DNA of 64,000 bases from contig JALIRH010000063.1 of NCBI GenBank assembly GCA_023055505.1, positions 1,629,501 to 1,693,500 on the forward strand, given 5' to 3'. Numbering within the stretch: the first letter of the stretch is position 1; every line of letters begins with the position of its first letter. Made by a program: the position numbers and the translations under genes. This stretch comes from Callipepla californica brunnescens (taxonomy: Eukaryota > Chordata > Aves > Galliformes > Odontophoridae). Positions 52,036 through 63,732 of the stretch are shown here, one piece after another. Below the pieces are notes generated by a model. The model did not search any database. It saw only the letters and a list, made by a program, of their open reading frames with translations, and was not told the origin of the DNA.

Positions 52036-54024
52036 GTCAAATACTCTGCCAGACTGAGGGTGGAGCTGAAGGTTGGGCTTGGTGTACAGCTCCTCCCTGA
52101 AGTACTCCAATGGAGTAGACCCACTCATTTGTTCTTGTTATGATGCTCTGCATAACCTGCTGGCAAGAATGGTCTTGCAGGACACGAGTAATATCTTCAG
52201 TCCAATGTCTTTAATGGTTGGCAGTGGTGTCTTCTCTCCTTGAATGCAGAATTCTGAGGCTTTTCATAGAAGTGGGGCAGGAGGAAAAGTAACTCTTTGG
52301 AAATCACTGGAGGGCAAGCTTCTAGGCAGCATTGCCAGAAGGGAACTTAACCTCGCATAGGCAGGCAGAGAGCTAGTGGTGTGTATTGAGCCCAATACAC
52401 CTGAGATGACAGAGAGCACTGATGTCAGAAGCTGAATGTGGAAGAGATGATTACTTCTTGGTTATGGCAGTATGTAAACACTACAGATTGGTTCTCCATG
52501 TCCACTCCCCTTTGGTTTGATGCATCTGCAAGCTGCAGGAGGTCTGGTTGCTTCAGAAAAGGCTGTGAACCTTCTTGCAGTGCTGCATTCTTCTTTTGGA
52601 GAGCTCGCATTCACATGATGAACTTGAGTTTTGCAATTGAGTCATGCTGACTAAATTCCTTGAGCGCTGTTGGGGAAGTGGGAGCTGCGGGCTCGTCGGG
52701 GCACTGACACGCAGAAGGTGCACAGGACTCTGCTCACTGCCAGAACCAGGCCTGGTGGCTGGCTTGGATCCTGAGCCTAAGGTAGGGAAGAAGTGCAGCT
52801 TCATCCCTTTCACTGCAACCTTTTCCTCTTGCGTGGAAGGAATTTGTTAGGTTACGCCTACTACAACAGTGATTATATTATTTAATGGCTTAAAAAAGCA
52901 CCCTAAGCTTCAACTTATTTCTCTTCACTTGTTAGAAAAAAGCTTTCCTAGTGAGTTGTAAGTTACATGTGCACAGAGGGTAGCATGGTTTGCCTCCTTA
53001 ATAATCCAATTTCATAGTGTGATTTTATATTAATGAATGGTTCCCACACACGGTGAGCTCCTTAACCAGCTGATAGCCATCCTGCTGGAGTAGGCCCTCC
53101 ATGCCATTGTGGTGGCTTGTGCTATCAGAAGTAACACGATTTTTGGGCTTAAGGCAATTTTTCACCTTGTACACGCTTTTATTGTCTGGTATTTCTGATG
53201 GAAGTTAATGAAGAGGATTCTTTTGCGCTCCTGTTTCAGGCCTGATTTTGGTAAAGGTGAAAGGCAGCATGTTTACCATTCTGTCACTTACTGGATTGTG
53301 CTGTGTGTTCGAACAGGAGGGACAACTTGGGAGTTTGGAAGAGAAAAAAGGAACGAAGTGAATTAAACTTACTATTTCTTATCCAGTTCAAAGGAAAAGT
53401 GGCTGACTTTTCTTCTTTGTTCCCAAGTAGTGGTTCTGGAATATCAAAAACAGCAACTTTGCTCCTAATTTTCCCTTTTCAAAAAAGGGCATCCAGTATT
53501 GCTTTTCAGAAATTTGCCCTTGGAAGATTTAAGTTTCTGATGCCTGTATTTCGAAAAGGTTGTCATAATAAATGTCAGGAAAACATCAGTAATTTTTTTG
53601 ACCTGTAAGCAATGTACAAGTATCACCAGCTTATAAGACAGCTATAAATTCAGACAGTTATGGGACTGTTGAGCATGAAGAAGAGGTGTGGAAACTCAGG
53701 ATTGTCCGTTCTTCTGGCCAGGCGGGATAAACACCAGGAATATATCTTATCTGTCTGGATTTTCTCCATGCTATTGCAACAATAAGAGAGTTTATGTCAT
53801 TCTGTTTCTGATTTTGTCCTAACCCAACAAAAGCAGATGTATTTAAAAAAAGCAGTGTGGTGAGAGGGAAAGAAGGACATGGTAGTTACCTTTTTTTATT
53901 TTTGAGCTATATTTGTAGGATATGATGAACTGTTCTGCACATACAAATAAAACAAATCAGATCCCAAAATACGTATAACTTACACTAGAATTTTGAGGAT
54001 TGCCAGTTTGAAGTTATGAACTAG

Positions 54025-54040
54025 AAAAAAAAAAAAAAAA
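54025..54040 (+). repeat. Poly(A) tract
   Basis: A run of 16 A in the PRKCD intron, unusual here because most homopolymers in this part are T runs. Confidence 0.85.
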
Positions 54041-55706
54041 GAACTGTATGCATTTGTCAATTTATTTAACAGCAAATAAATTGAATTGTACTGTTAGATT
54101 CCTTGTCAATCTTTTCTCACCTTTCGAAGTCCTCTGATGTAATTACTTGTAAATGTTTTTAGAAATGTTGCTGCAGAAGTTAAAGGTGGTTGGGCTGCTT
54201 TAAAGATGTTCTCTTAATGCTTGACTTATCAAAGGTAAGTGCATTTCGTTAAGTATTTCCTAATGCTTTAGGTGCATTGCTTTCCTCATGCATTATATAT
54301 TTTGCTTTTCTGGGTGTAGTCCATTAGTTGTCATTTTAAGGTTTATTGTTATTTTGTTTATAAAATCTTCTCTGTGTGGTAGTTCATCAAAATAATTGCT
54401 GGGAGGCTTCTAATCACCTTTCTTGGATTCCACGGACAGATGCATCTGTCATTTACTGGAGTAAATAAAAATGAGATAGTCCCAACTTGAGTGGCTGATT
54501 TTATTTTATTTTTCACCACCTCTGGCATCTGCCAGCATTCAGCATTATGTTGTAGTGTTCATTGTAGGAACCTTGTTTGCTACTGGGATCTGTTCAGCCT
54601 TTAGCCAAAGTAGCAGTGGTGCCATAGGGCTTAGGGAAGTCCAGATGATAAGAGGGCTGCAGTCTGTCTTCTTGACAAGGCTGATAACAGCAAATATAAC
54701 AGACCTCTTTAAACTGGTTTCTTTCTGAGAGCAACTTCTTCCCCTCATTAAATAGAAGCCAGGACCTGAACCAGAGCATGCGAAAGTTCCCTAAAGAGTA
54801 ACTACTGGTCTGCAGCATCAAAAGCAACAAGCATTATGATTACTTTGATTTCAGGTGCATGTTCTACAACAAAGTTACTGCTACTTCTGTCTTGAAGATG
54901 GTATTTTGATCGGCTCAATGTATACCTGTGAAGGGAGATATTCAGGAGCATTAGCTGTCCTGTCTGCTTTGTGAGAGTTAATCTGCAATGTAAGCAAGAA
55001 GCACCATGCAAATGCAAATGTGCATGTCGTGGTGTGCACAGGTAAAGGATGTTAATCACATTGCCAGCATCTCTTCCTGCAGGCTTTCCTATGTTATCAC
55101 TGTTAAAGAAGCAGGGGCACCTTCTGTAGGAATTACACAACGTGCTGGGTCATGGTTGTGAGGCTTCAGTGGGGGCAAAGGAAGCTGGGCAGTAGTTCAG
55201 TGCTGTCTTTCTTGAACCTTCTGTTCATTGCCAGAATGGAGGAAAGGAAACCGTTGTGTAAAAAAAATAAAAATAAAAAAAGACAACCTCTCAAGTTGGA
55301 AATTAACTCATATTTAAGAAGCAGAAGTTATTACTACATGTTTTCAAGGATGAACACCCACTGGTCAGTTCCATGCAATGCTGGCTGCTGGTGCTGACAT
55401 TCCCCAAAGCATTTTTGTGGCTCTGGTAGTGATCTCAGCAAGGAGCTGAACAGAAAGTGGTCCATCCTGTCCAGAAGGTTTCTGTAGGGCAGCAGGGAAA
55501 AGGTGTGTCCCTGGTATGTGTGCAGCTGTACGTGCATTTGCAAAATGCAGGAACTTTTGTTGGTTTTCAGACTGTTACAAGGAGATCAGAGGCTGTGATC
55601 AGCAAAGGAGATTTCTCAGTTTGCTTTTCTTTTGAGTGTATAGATCTGTATCAGTGATGGACAAACTATTCCATTACTTTTTAGTCCCTTCAGCGTTCTG
55701 TTCTTA

Positions 55707-55895
55707 GAATCATAGATTCATAGAGTGGCTTGGGTTGGAAGGGACCTCAAAGATAAACAAGTGCCAAGCTCTCTGCAACAGGCAGCACCACTGGGTCAAC
55801 TACTTGATGAGACTGCTCAGGGACCCTTCCAGCCTGGCCTTAAACACCTCCAGGGACGGGGCACCCACAACATCTGAACAACCTGTTCTTGGCAT
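55707..55895 (-). mobile_element. CR1 LINE 3' end, antisense
   Basis: AGAATCATAGATTCATAGAG, TTGGGTTGGAAGGGACCTCA, CCAGCCTGGCCTTAAACACC and TCCAGGGACGGGGCACCC: the outer part of an antisense CR1, with the terminal 8-bp type repeat (ATCATAGATTCATAGA) visible. Confidence 0.9.
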
Positions 55896-58800
55896 GGCAA
55901 TATTTCCTCCTCTACTGTTTCGGTATCACTTCCCGTATTGTGCAGAAATCATGCTGCCTCTTTGCTCCTGTGTGAAAACTTAAGCATTCACCCATCCAAT
56001 GCTGGCATTGCTGTGAAGTTGCCATTTTCTCACTTTCTTCTCTCCGTGCTTATTATAGTCAGCAGTAACACGGTTGATTTTCTTTTCACATTAAATACTG
56101 TCAAAAGCTCTCAATTTTAAAGCTTCTTGGAAGTTGGTGTGGGTTTTACAGAATCTGCTCTAGGGGTGGTATTGGGTCTAGCTTCAACTTGCAGTAGGGT
56201 GTACTGGGACCCTTGAAATGAATGTGCTAGGGAGCATTGAGGAGCATGCTCTGAATCACTGTGGCCACCATGGGTACTTCATGCAAAACAGTCCTAAAAC
56301 ATTTTTTCAGGGTAATTTTTCTCAGTCATAGCATTTTTAGAGTTTACATCTCAGTTTCTCCACCAGTTTGGACAAAATCACACACTCGGGGGAGGGGGGG
56401 GAAGCATATTGGCTTTAATACTTCCTAGCAGTAATACAGGTCATATGAGTTCATTGTAAAATTGCCTGCAGGTCATAGCTGGTGGTTTATAGCAGTTCTT
56501 GACAGACACAGCTCTTACTTTAAGCTAGAGTCAACACTTTGAAGGAGACCACTTCTATCTAAATTAAAGTAACAGTATTATGTTTGACTTTGGATGCGTT
56601 TGCTTTTCAGATGTGACAAAATTTTGGGTGAGCAGGGATTTTTAGAAACATTGCTGAATTAAAGTGAATCTCTGGAATTTCACTTGCTGCCAAAAACAGT
56701 TTTAGTGGGGTGTGTTTTTGTTGTTTACAGCAGTACAGCCAGTATGTGTCAAGCGCAAAATCTTAGCATAGATGGAGAGTGGAAAACAGTTGAGGACTGC
56801 TGTCTTACTTTACCAGCCTCCCCGCGTCTCAGTATACAGTCTATCATGTATAGTGGGATTTTTGATAAAGCCGCTGTGATCACATCTACTTTTCTCCAAA
56901 AAGCAGAGTCTTAGGGTAGATAAACTTGGCAAGAGTAGCTAGTTTCTTGTGTGAAAAGTGTCTGTTGACATTTTTCTGTTTAATGGAAAAGCAGAAAGTC
57001 ATCTTCTAGTACTCTTCATGGTGACTTTACCTCTCTTGTGGCTGTGATCACAGAATTATAGGGTTTCGTTGATTCCTGCTGACTCCTTAATTGGTTGTGT
57101 TTAGCACTACATTTCTGAGTGAGGATTTGGGATGGTGCTGAAGCCAAGTGTTATGAAACTAAAACAAATAACCACAAACAAAAACTAAGAAGCAGTTTTT
57201 TGAGAAGCAGAGTTGAAAATGTAGCCTTCAAAGCAGATTTTGCATTAGAGCATCAGAACAAAGGAAGATTGTGTGGCTATGCTAAATCCATATGCTTTTT
57301 GTACCAATTTCTATTTCATCTGTTAATTTGCTGTTGAAGTAAATGCCCAATAACAAGCCTTGTGATCTGATTCAGACTAACAGTGGCTTCACTTCGGGTG
57401 AAATCTGTGCACTTGTTAGTTTAGCTTTGTTGATGCCTTCCAATTATTTTGTAATTGTGATTTCTACTTGGGTTTTCCCTTCCAGCCTGAGTTATTCTGC
57501 AATCTGGTGATTTTTGTCAAAGTTTCCTACCTAGCTTGTTTCTGCCTGTGACCTGATTGGGTCCTGAAGCTCTTTCCCCAGTAATATTATGAATTCTGGT
57601 TTCTTTTGCATCTGTACTGAGTAGTAACTTCATGTGGTCTGGTGCTGGTGAGTCATACAGCCAGTCACTCCAGGGTAGCTCTGAGCACACTGAGCACAAA
57701 TCTCGCAGGCAGTTTAAACATGTTCCTCAATAAAGCTCTTTATGAGCATGGCGCTTACGCTGCTTTTGTCAAAGGGAGTTATTGGATAATATTTCTACAA
57801 GAGCTGTTTTGCCCTCCTTGTGCGGCCGTCCCAGTCCCCAGTGTCATCCAATAGTTCTCCAAGCCACATTAACCAGTGGATTAGTGTGGAAGGGCTGTTG
57901 TTTCACTGAGAGTTTGGGTGAGGCTGTGGCTCATCTAAGGGGCAGCCAATGGAGGGAGGGCCTTCCTCTTGGACCTTCCTGCAAGGGAGTGCTGCATAGC
58001 CAGAGAGCCCCTTCACCACCTGGATGAGTTCCATTCTTTGTGTGGCTGTTGGCCTACCCGCAAATACTTCGCCTGCTATCACCAAGAAACAGTTTTGTTT
58101 CTTCATAAGTAGAACAAGCAATGGTGCCGTCTTAAACAACTTCAAACTTCATCTTGCTCTTCTGAAGAGGTGGTAGGGAACCACTCCGTTAATAAAAACT
58201 AGCTCTGTAAATGTTAGAGAGTCAAAAGATTTTTTTTTATTCTTTTGCAAACAGTTTCCATGCAAGAAGACTGCATGATGTCAGGGAATAGTGCTAGGAA
58301 CTGTATTCTGTTTTGCTGCAAAGACTGATTTCATAGTCTCTTATCTAAATGATTTGCAGACCTTAAGAGTTTAAAGTATGTTAACTGTTTCTCAGGTTAA
58401 TGTCATTACATAATAATTAAAAAAAAGCAAGGATATGCAGGATTGCTAGAAATGCTGTTCCTCTCTGCTTGACCAAGCTAGTTAACAATCTACCAATAAA
58501 AGGCCAGCCCAGTCCACTTTTCATTCTTTTTTTCTACCATCTCTTCCTAGTACCTTGTTAACTCTTTTCTCCTAATCCTTTCTCTGATGGCACTTAGTCA
58601 TCTGTTACCGAGGAATGCTGTTTTCTTTCGAGTAATTAGTGTTTTCTTCACCAAACAAGGATTGGCATACAGCGAACTGCATTGCTGCAAACTGAGCTGA
58701 AATCTGCTCAGTGTTCAGGAGCTCTTGAGGAGGGAAGACAAAGAAACGCCATTTTACTGACTTATGTGATTTAGATTCTTGCATTTCCCAACAGCTTAAA

Positions 58801-59313
58801 ACAAGTGACTTGGTGCAGTTGTTTAGAAGTTGTAGGAATATATATTTAAGTATACCTATTCTATATAGTCATACAAGTGGTTCCAAAAATAAATATTTTT
58901 ATTATAGAAAAAAGAAAAGACACAACTGTATTTGAAAATAAAAGGAACATCAGTATGTTAAGAAACGTGTGCAGTTTTTCCACTCAATTTTCCGCTGTCT
59001 CTTACTTTGTGATTTCTTTGGTAACTTGTATCTCTCCATGGAAGTGATCTCAGTCATTTAAAAATTGAGAAAGATCTAAGTCAAACTGGGAACAATTGGA
59101 GAAAAAAAAAAAAAGTATTACATTGAGTCTTTGGTCATACTCATGATGTTTGTTGTTTTAGTTTGGGTGAATTTTACTTTGGACTTATGGTCTCAAAGCC
59201 TCATATATGACTTTCAGACTTCAGAGCATGAATTGTACTGTGTTGGCTGAGAACAGTGTACTGCTTTCCCACATGTCTCAGACCAAGTCTTCTGTTCTGT
59301 TATTCTCACACAG

Positions 59314-59338
59314 GTGTACATTGGCAGTGTTGTGAACA
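59314..59338 (+). other. PRKCD: PRKCD 5' UTR part of first coding exon
   Basis: The acceptor TTCTGTTATTCTCACACAG ends at 59,313, leaving 25 nt of 5' UTR before the ATG. This UTR piece has no upstream ATG. The start context AACAATGG has A at -3 and G at +4, a strong initiation context. Confidence 0.9.
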
Positions 59339-59453
59339 ATGGCCCCCTTTTTACGGATATCTTTCAACTCATTTGAACTGGGACCTGTGCAGAATCCAGG
59401 AGAGCAGCTACAGCCTTTCTGTGCTATCAAGATGAAGGAGGCATTGACTACAG
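59339..59453 (+). CDS. PRKCD: Protein kinase C delta, first coding exon (residues 1-38)
   Basis: This exon encodes the N-terminus of PKC-delta, a diacylglycerol-responsive, calcium-independent serine/threonine kinase involved in apoptosis, B-cell tolerance and stress signalling. The translation starts [15 protein letters not shown] and continues to [13 protein letters not shown], matching the family start residue for residue in length: the human exon also encodes 38 residues before the split codon. It forms the first strands of the C2-like domain. The donor is CTACAG|GTGAGCTT; the exon ends in phase 1, and the next exon supplies AG to complete Glu39. Differences from the human protein as I know it lie mainly in the loop at residues 16-25 ([10 protein letters not shown] here). 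The identification is secure; only the 5' UTR exons remain uncertain. Confidence 0.97.
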
Positions 59454-60207
59454 GTGAGCTTACAAAGGGTGATACTTACTTGAATACAAATAATCTGTTG
59501 AGAAATAATGCAATCCCTGTTAGTCTGTGGATGGTAATGAGTCCCGCTGTTCCTGTCATGCCAAACATCTCAGCATGAGCATGGCTTGTTTCTACTCCCA
59601 CTGTAAAATGAGGCTTCTTTATTAGAACTTTCTTGTCCTGCAGCCAGAATGCTCAGCATTTGGTAGGATGAAGTCTAAGCTTTCTTTCTCCTGCATCAGC
59701 AACAACAAATGAAATGCATTGTATTCACGAAATATGTGGTAAAGCAGCTGAAACAGTTGAATTATCACTTTTGTGTGAGTTGGATCGTTAGCTTTATATG
59801 ACATAAGTTTGCAAATGTTAAATAAAGCATTGTTCTGTCCTGTTCTGTGTGCAACAGACTGCACTCACAAGGGCTTGGCAAGAGAGAGTGGTGTAATGGA
59901 GTGTCCTTAAAAGGGCTATGAACTGCAGCAGGTTTGAGAATACCCTTCTCAAGCATACAGCAATACATTAGTTTTATTGCCTTAGGATGGATATCCATGA
60001 CAGATGTACTTGATTGTTGTAGTAGTAACTGAGGCTTTTGGCAAAATTACTTGCTTGGAATGATTTGTACCCGAAGTTATGTTAGCATCTCCTCACTGAG
60101 CAGGCACTCAGCCTTCAAAGACCAGAAGTTTATAATCTTTTCAGAGGTTTATAATCGTTTCAGATAGTTACCCGGAATAGGCACTGCAGCCAGACAGGAT
60201 GATAGAG

Positions 60208-60240
60208 AATTCATACAGCCTAGGAATTGCTGTATGAATT
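60208..60240. repeat. Perfect 12-bp inverted repeat (hairpin)
   Basis: Arms AATTCATACAGC (60,208-60,219) and GCTGTATGAATT (60,229-60,240) are exact reverse complements with a 9-nt loop, located about 750 nt downstream of the first coding exon of PRKCD. It could fold in the pre-mRNA. It is too short for a microRNA precursor. Confidence 0.9.
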
Positions 60241-62740
60241 ACACTGAGCCTTCTAAATCCTACCTTATGTTTCTAGGGCTTCTCAAAATGCCAAAGAATG
60301 CAGGAAAAGCACAGCACCCCTTCCAGGAAATGCTGTTGTCTAGCAAATGCATTAAGCTCCAAAAAGGTTCTTTCCTTGTCTATTGGAAGATGCCCTAAAG
60401 AAATGGTGTTCAAGGCGTTGATGCTGTTAGAACGTGTGGAGGTGTGGAAATAGTCTAAATCCCCTTTACAATTTGTCAACGTGTCTCTTTCTGACAAGTG
60501 GAATAGTCCCACTGTTTCTCCTCTCTGAGTACTGAAAGGCTGGGGAGAAGGGTGCTGTGAACTTCAGAGCAGTGACTAGCTGGGGGTGGGAGGTGCTAAG
60601 GAAAGGAAACTGATGCTCCTGTTGCCAGTTTGACAAGGTTTGGAATAACTTCAGTTGGGTTTGCATAATGAAGCATGATTGGGGAAATCTTGTTGTATAA
60701 GCAGAAGAAAATTTGCCTGATGATTAGGCGTTAAGCCAATTCACAAATATGTAAAGGAATTTGTAGCCTCTAGTGTTAGCAGAGAAATAAGGGAAGCCTG
60801 AATTTAGGAAGGGTAGGAACAGTTCTTTTAAAGGCTGTTCTTTGCTCAGACTTAAGTGTTCAATTAGAGGGAGATACTGTGATCTATGACAAGCCTTGAT
60901 TAATATGATTTTAATTACAAAAGCAGCATGGCCAGACTGGAGGTTGCTGCCATTAATTCAGGTAACTTCTTCCAGTTCTCTGTATGGTAAGAATGTGCAT
61001 TGTAACTGGGCAGAGCAGATTTTAACCAGCAGGGGAACAGGGAGACTTATGTGAATGGGCTGAAATAGCTGTTCTTCCCACTAAAAAACATACAAAGAGT
61101 ATTACCAACTCATCTTTTAAGTACTGCTGCTTCTACAAATTGTGAATTATCATCAAAGGTCCTGCAGAAGGTTGCAGTTTCTTGTGTTCCTGAGGATGCT
61201 GGCTGAAGCATGCCTTTTTGGTGATAGGATCTGGCTTTAGCAACCCAAAAAAGAGGGCAGTGTGATACCTTTGCTGTGCAGTCAGCTTGCTTTTAATTCC
61301 ACCTTACTTTTATTGTCCATCTTAACAACCCCTAAATGATGTTCTCTTGAGATTACTTGGTACATTTTCACTATAATATTTCCAAATTCTTCCATAGCTA
61401 TGAATAGAAAGTGCAAAGCTTTGGAAATCGGTTTGGATTGCTAACATTTTTGAGTTTTTGTGTCTGCAAGGTTGCACAAATTTCAGATGAAAGCTTTTGA
61501 TTGAGTCAAAGAGAAATGCTCAAGTTCGATGTGAAATGACAGAGGTCCTCAGGTGGCTACGTGAACATTTTAGTATGCTTCTTGGCAGGCAGAGTTTGGT
61601 GGGCTTGTCAAAGTTGTGATTTATAATGCTGTTGTGGATAGGTCTTCCCTAATAAGGAAGGACAAGGGTGCGTTTCCTTACTCTTGTGTGGATAGCTCAG
61701 CACAATTGAGCAATGTGTATTGAGCAAGCTGCTACTGAATTAGGACTTTGCTCTGAGTTTCCAGGAAGTTTTTTCTTGGTTGGTTGGTTGTTTTTTTTTT
61801 TTAGTAAGAAGAGTCACGTTCTTCTTTCATTGAAATGAATGAAAATTTGATGGCTAGTTGTTGGCAGCAGATCACACTGCAGCTTCTTGGGGAAGGGTCC
61901 AGCTATTTAATCTGCTTTGCTACTGCCTTGATATCATAAGAACAGACTGCATTCTTACAGGAGGAAAAAAAATATCATCCAGAGATGAAGAGGCATATAG
62001 AAAGCACTTTCATTGCACTTTCATTTTATCCTGATAAGCAGCAGAAATTGTACAGAATGTACAAAATGGTTTTCAGTTACCTGAGTACAGACAGGGACTA
62101 ATTGCCATAGGAGCACAGCAGAGGAATGCTGTGGAGGTGGCATCATGTACTGGAGTTGCACTGAAAAACTGGATGTGGTTGTGTAGAAGACAGTAAGTAT
62201 CATTTTCTACGTGTCAGTGGGATTGCTGAGAATGTCAGGTCTAGAAATATGCTAATGCCTGTTACAGGTAAGGGCAGAAAGTGGCTGGTTGATACACTAA
62301 GCTAAAGACAAGAAGAAATGAAGTTAGCAGGTGTCCTTACTCTTTAACTATGCAAGGTCTGTATGTGCTGTATGTACCTCTACACATAAGGCCTTCTGGC
62401 ACTTATTAAAAAATGGCAAGCACAGCAGAAAGAGAGCAATGTCAATGGGAGGGACTTGTTTATGAATAGCAGTGAAATGTAGGGGTAATTTGCAAGTGGA
62501 TTAATGATATATGGAGCTTCTCATCTCTCAGCCACAAGTTTCTGTTTAAACTTAGGTCGGTGTAACATCTATTTTTTCTTCTAGCAGTAGGTATTCACTA
62601 CAGTCATGCCAGAAAGTAGCCATGTAAATATTACCTCTCAGAATGCATATGATTAATCCCTCACCGAGGCTTGTCCACCCCAGTCTGTGGGGCAGCACAG
62701 TAACACCTTTGTTGCCTTTAATATCCTGCTGTCGGTGAGC

Positions 62741-62763
62741 TTTTTTTTTTTTTTTTTTTTTTT
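62741..62763 (+). repeat. Poly(T) tract before PRKCD exon
   Basis: A 23-base T run ending 40 bases before the exon at 62,804. It extends the polypyrimidine region of the acceptor and may vary in length. Confidence 0.95.
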
Positions 62764-62803
62764 GGGTTTCACAGTTTCTCTCATTTTTTGATGTGTCTTT
62801 CAG

Positions 62804-63003
62804 AGAGAGGAAAAACTCTGGTTCAGAGGAAACCCACCATGTATCCAGAATGGAAGTCTACTTTTGATGCCCACATTTATGAAGGACGCGTGATTCAGAT
62901 TGTTCTCATGAAAGCAGCAGAAGAGCCATTATCTGAAGTGACCGTAGGGGTGTCTCTCCTGGCAGAGCGCTGCAAGAAAGGCAATGGCAAAGCAGAATTC
63001 TGG
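62804..63003 (+). CDS. PRKCD: Protein kinase C delta, second coding exon (residues 39-105)
   Basis: This exon encodes the core of the C2-like domain. Completing the split codon as Glu39, it reads [20 protein letters not shown], then [20 protein letters not shown] and on to [15 protein letters not shown]. This C2 lacks the calcium-binding aspartate set. In human PKC-delta it binds phosphotyrosine peptides, and the residues reported for that (Lys48, His62, Arg67) are all present at the same numbers here. The known phosphorylation positions Thr50, Tyr52 and Tyr64 are also kept. The exon is 200 nt, phase 1 to 0. Acceptor GTGTCTTTCAG and donor TGG|GTAAGGG are strong. Near-identity to the mammalian protein points to strong constraint. 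Confidence 0.98.
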
Positions 63004-63671
63004 GTAAGGGAAAAGATTAATTCCATAAACTTGCTGACTTGATTCTGCTTCTTGAATGGTCACCTTACACTTTTAAATTGTGTTTGATCCCTTTAGCTAG
63101 GATCGTAAGACCCATTATTTTTGCAGCCTTTTTTGAAGCAGATTATATAAAAAATTCAAGAAATTGACAATGCAACCAATGAGTTTGGTGTATGAAGCAT
63201 GGGTATAAATCATGGAGTGCCTATTTTTTAAAAGCTTAAATGTCGTTATGGAGAGCTTATGTTTAAATTTGATCTGCTGGTTTTCTGATGTCGTGCTACA
63301 ATATCTAGTGTATCTGCAGTTTGTTAGTAATCTTACTAATTGTTGTACAGATTTTTAAAACTGGATTCCTGTGCAAGTTGAATTTAATGAAAGTAAAAAA
63401 TAGATGCTGACGAGATTCAGAAAAGGGAAATGAACGTGTAAGAACAATGAAGTGTGACTGCACTGAGCTTCTGGGTCAGCATCAAAGCAATGCAGCATGC
63501 AAGTAAAAACAATAGGATAAAAGCACCTGTTTCAGCTGCAGCTGTGAGATATGGAAGAGGGTCACAATCCAATAGTTACTGAATGCTGTACTTTGATTGC
63601 CTAGAGAGCAGAGTAAGCTCCTGAGAGTTTCAGTTTACCACACAATTCACCTTTGGTATCTTTCTTTTCAG
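63004..63671 (+). other. PRKCD: PRKCD intron between second and third coding exons
   Basis: 668 nt of AT-rich intron without recognised repeats. It ends in the acceptor GGTATCTTTCTTTTCAG. Confidence 0.93.
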
Positions 63672-63732
63672 CTTGACCTACAACCTCAGGGGAAGGTGCT
63701 GATGGCTGTGCAGTATTTTTTAGAAGATGCAG
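63672..63732 (+). CDS. PRKCD: Protein kinase C delta, third coding exon (residues 106-125)
   Basis: A 61-nt exon reading LDLQPQGKVLMAVQYFLEDA, phase 0 to 1, the last strands of the C2-like domain, directly after the EFW of the previous exon. Donor GCAG|GTAATGTC. The match to mammalian PKC-delta (LDLQPQAKVLMSVQYFLED) is almost complete. The pseudosubstrate, both C1 zinc-binding domains and the kinase domain must lie beyond the right end of the window. Confidence 0.97.

Larger units (their letters stand above)
25783..59313 (+). other. PRKCD: PRKCD first intron, about 33.5 kb
   Basis: The intron lies between the CpG-island donors and the acceptor CTGTTATTCTCACACAG at 59,313. The + strand is rich in T and G and has many T runs, as expected for a transcribed, non-template strand. 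Apart from the listed CR1 copies and simple repeats I see no exon. The longest open frames (27,731-28,153; 41,275-41,664; 48,577-49,161 minus) resemble no family and lack matching splice context. A further non-coding exon may be hidden here. GC-richer unassigned blocks are at 28.2-28.5, 32.7-33.0, 48.3-49.2 and 57.8-58.1 kb. Confidence 0.75.
59454..62803 (+). other. PRKCD: PRKCD intron after first coding exon
   Basis: 3.35 kb, T-rich, without recognised repeats other than simple tracts. It holds a 19-bp tandem duplication near 60,129-60,166, a perfect 12-bp hairpin at 60,208-60,240, a T run at about 61,791-61,802 and a long T run at 62,741-62,763. It ends with the acceptor TTTTTTGATGTGTCTTTCAG. 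Confidence 0.9.

Noticed and set aside
59339..59578. 79-codon open frame starting at the PRKCD ATG
   Set aside because: The part after 59,453 is read-through into the intron. Homology stops exactly at the GTGAGC donor and resumes at 62,804.
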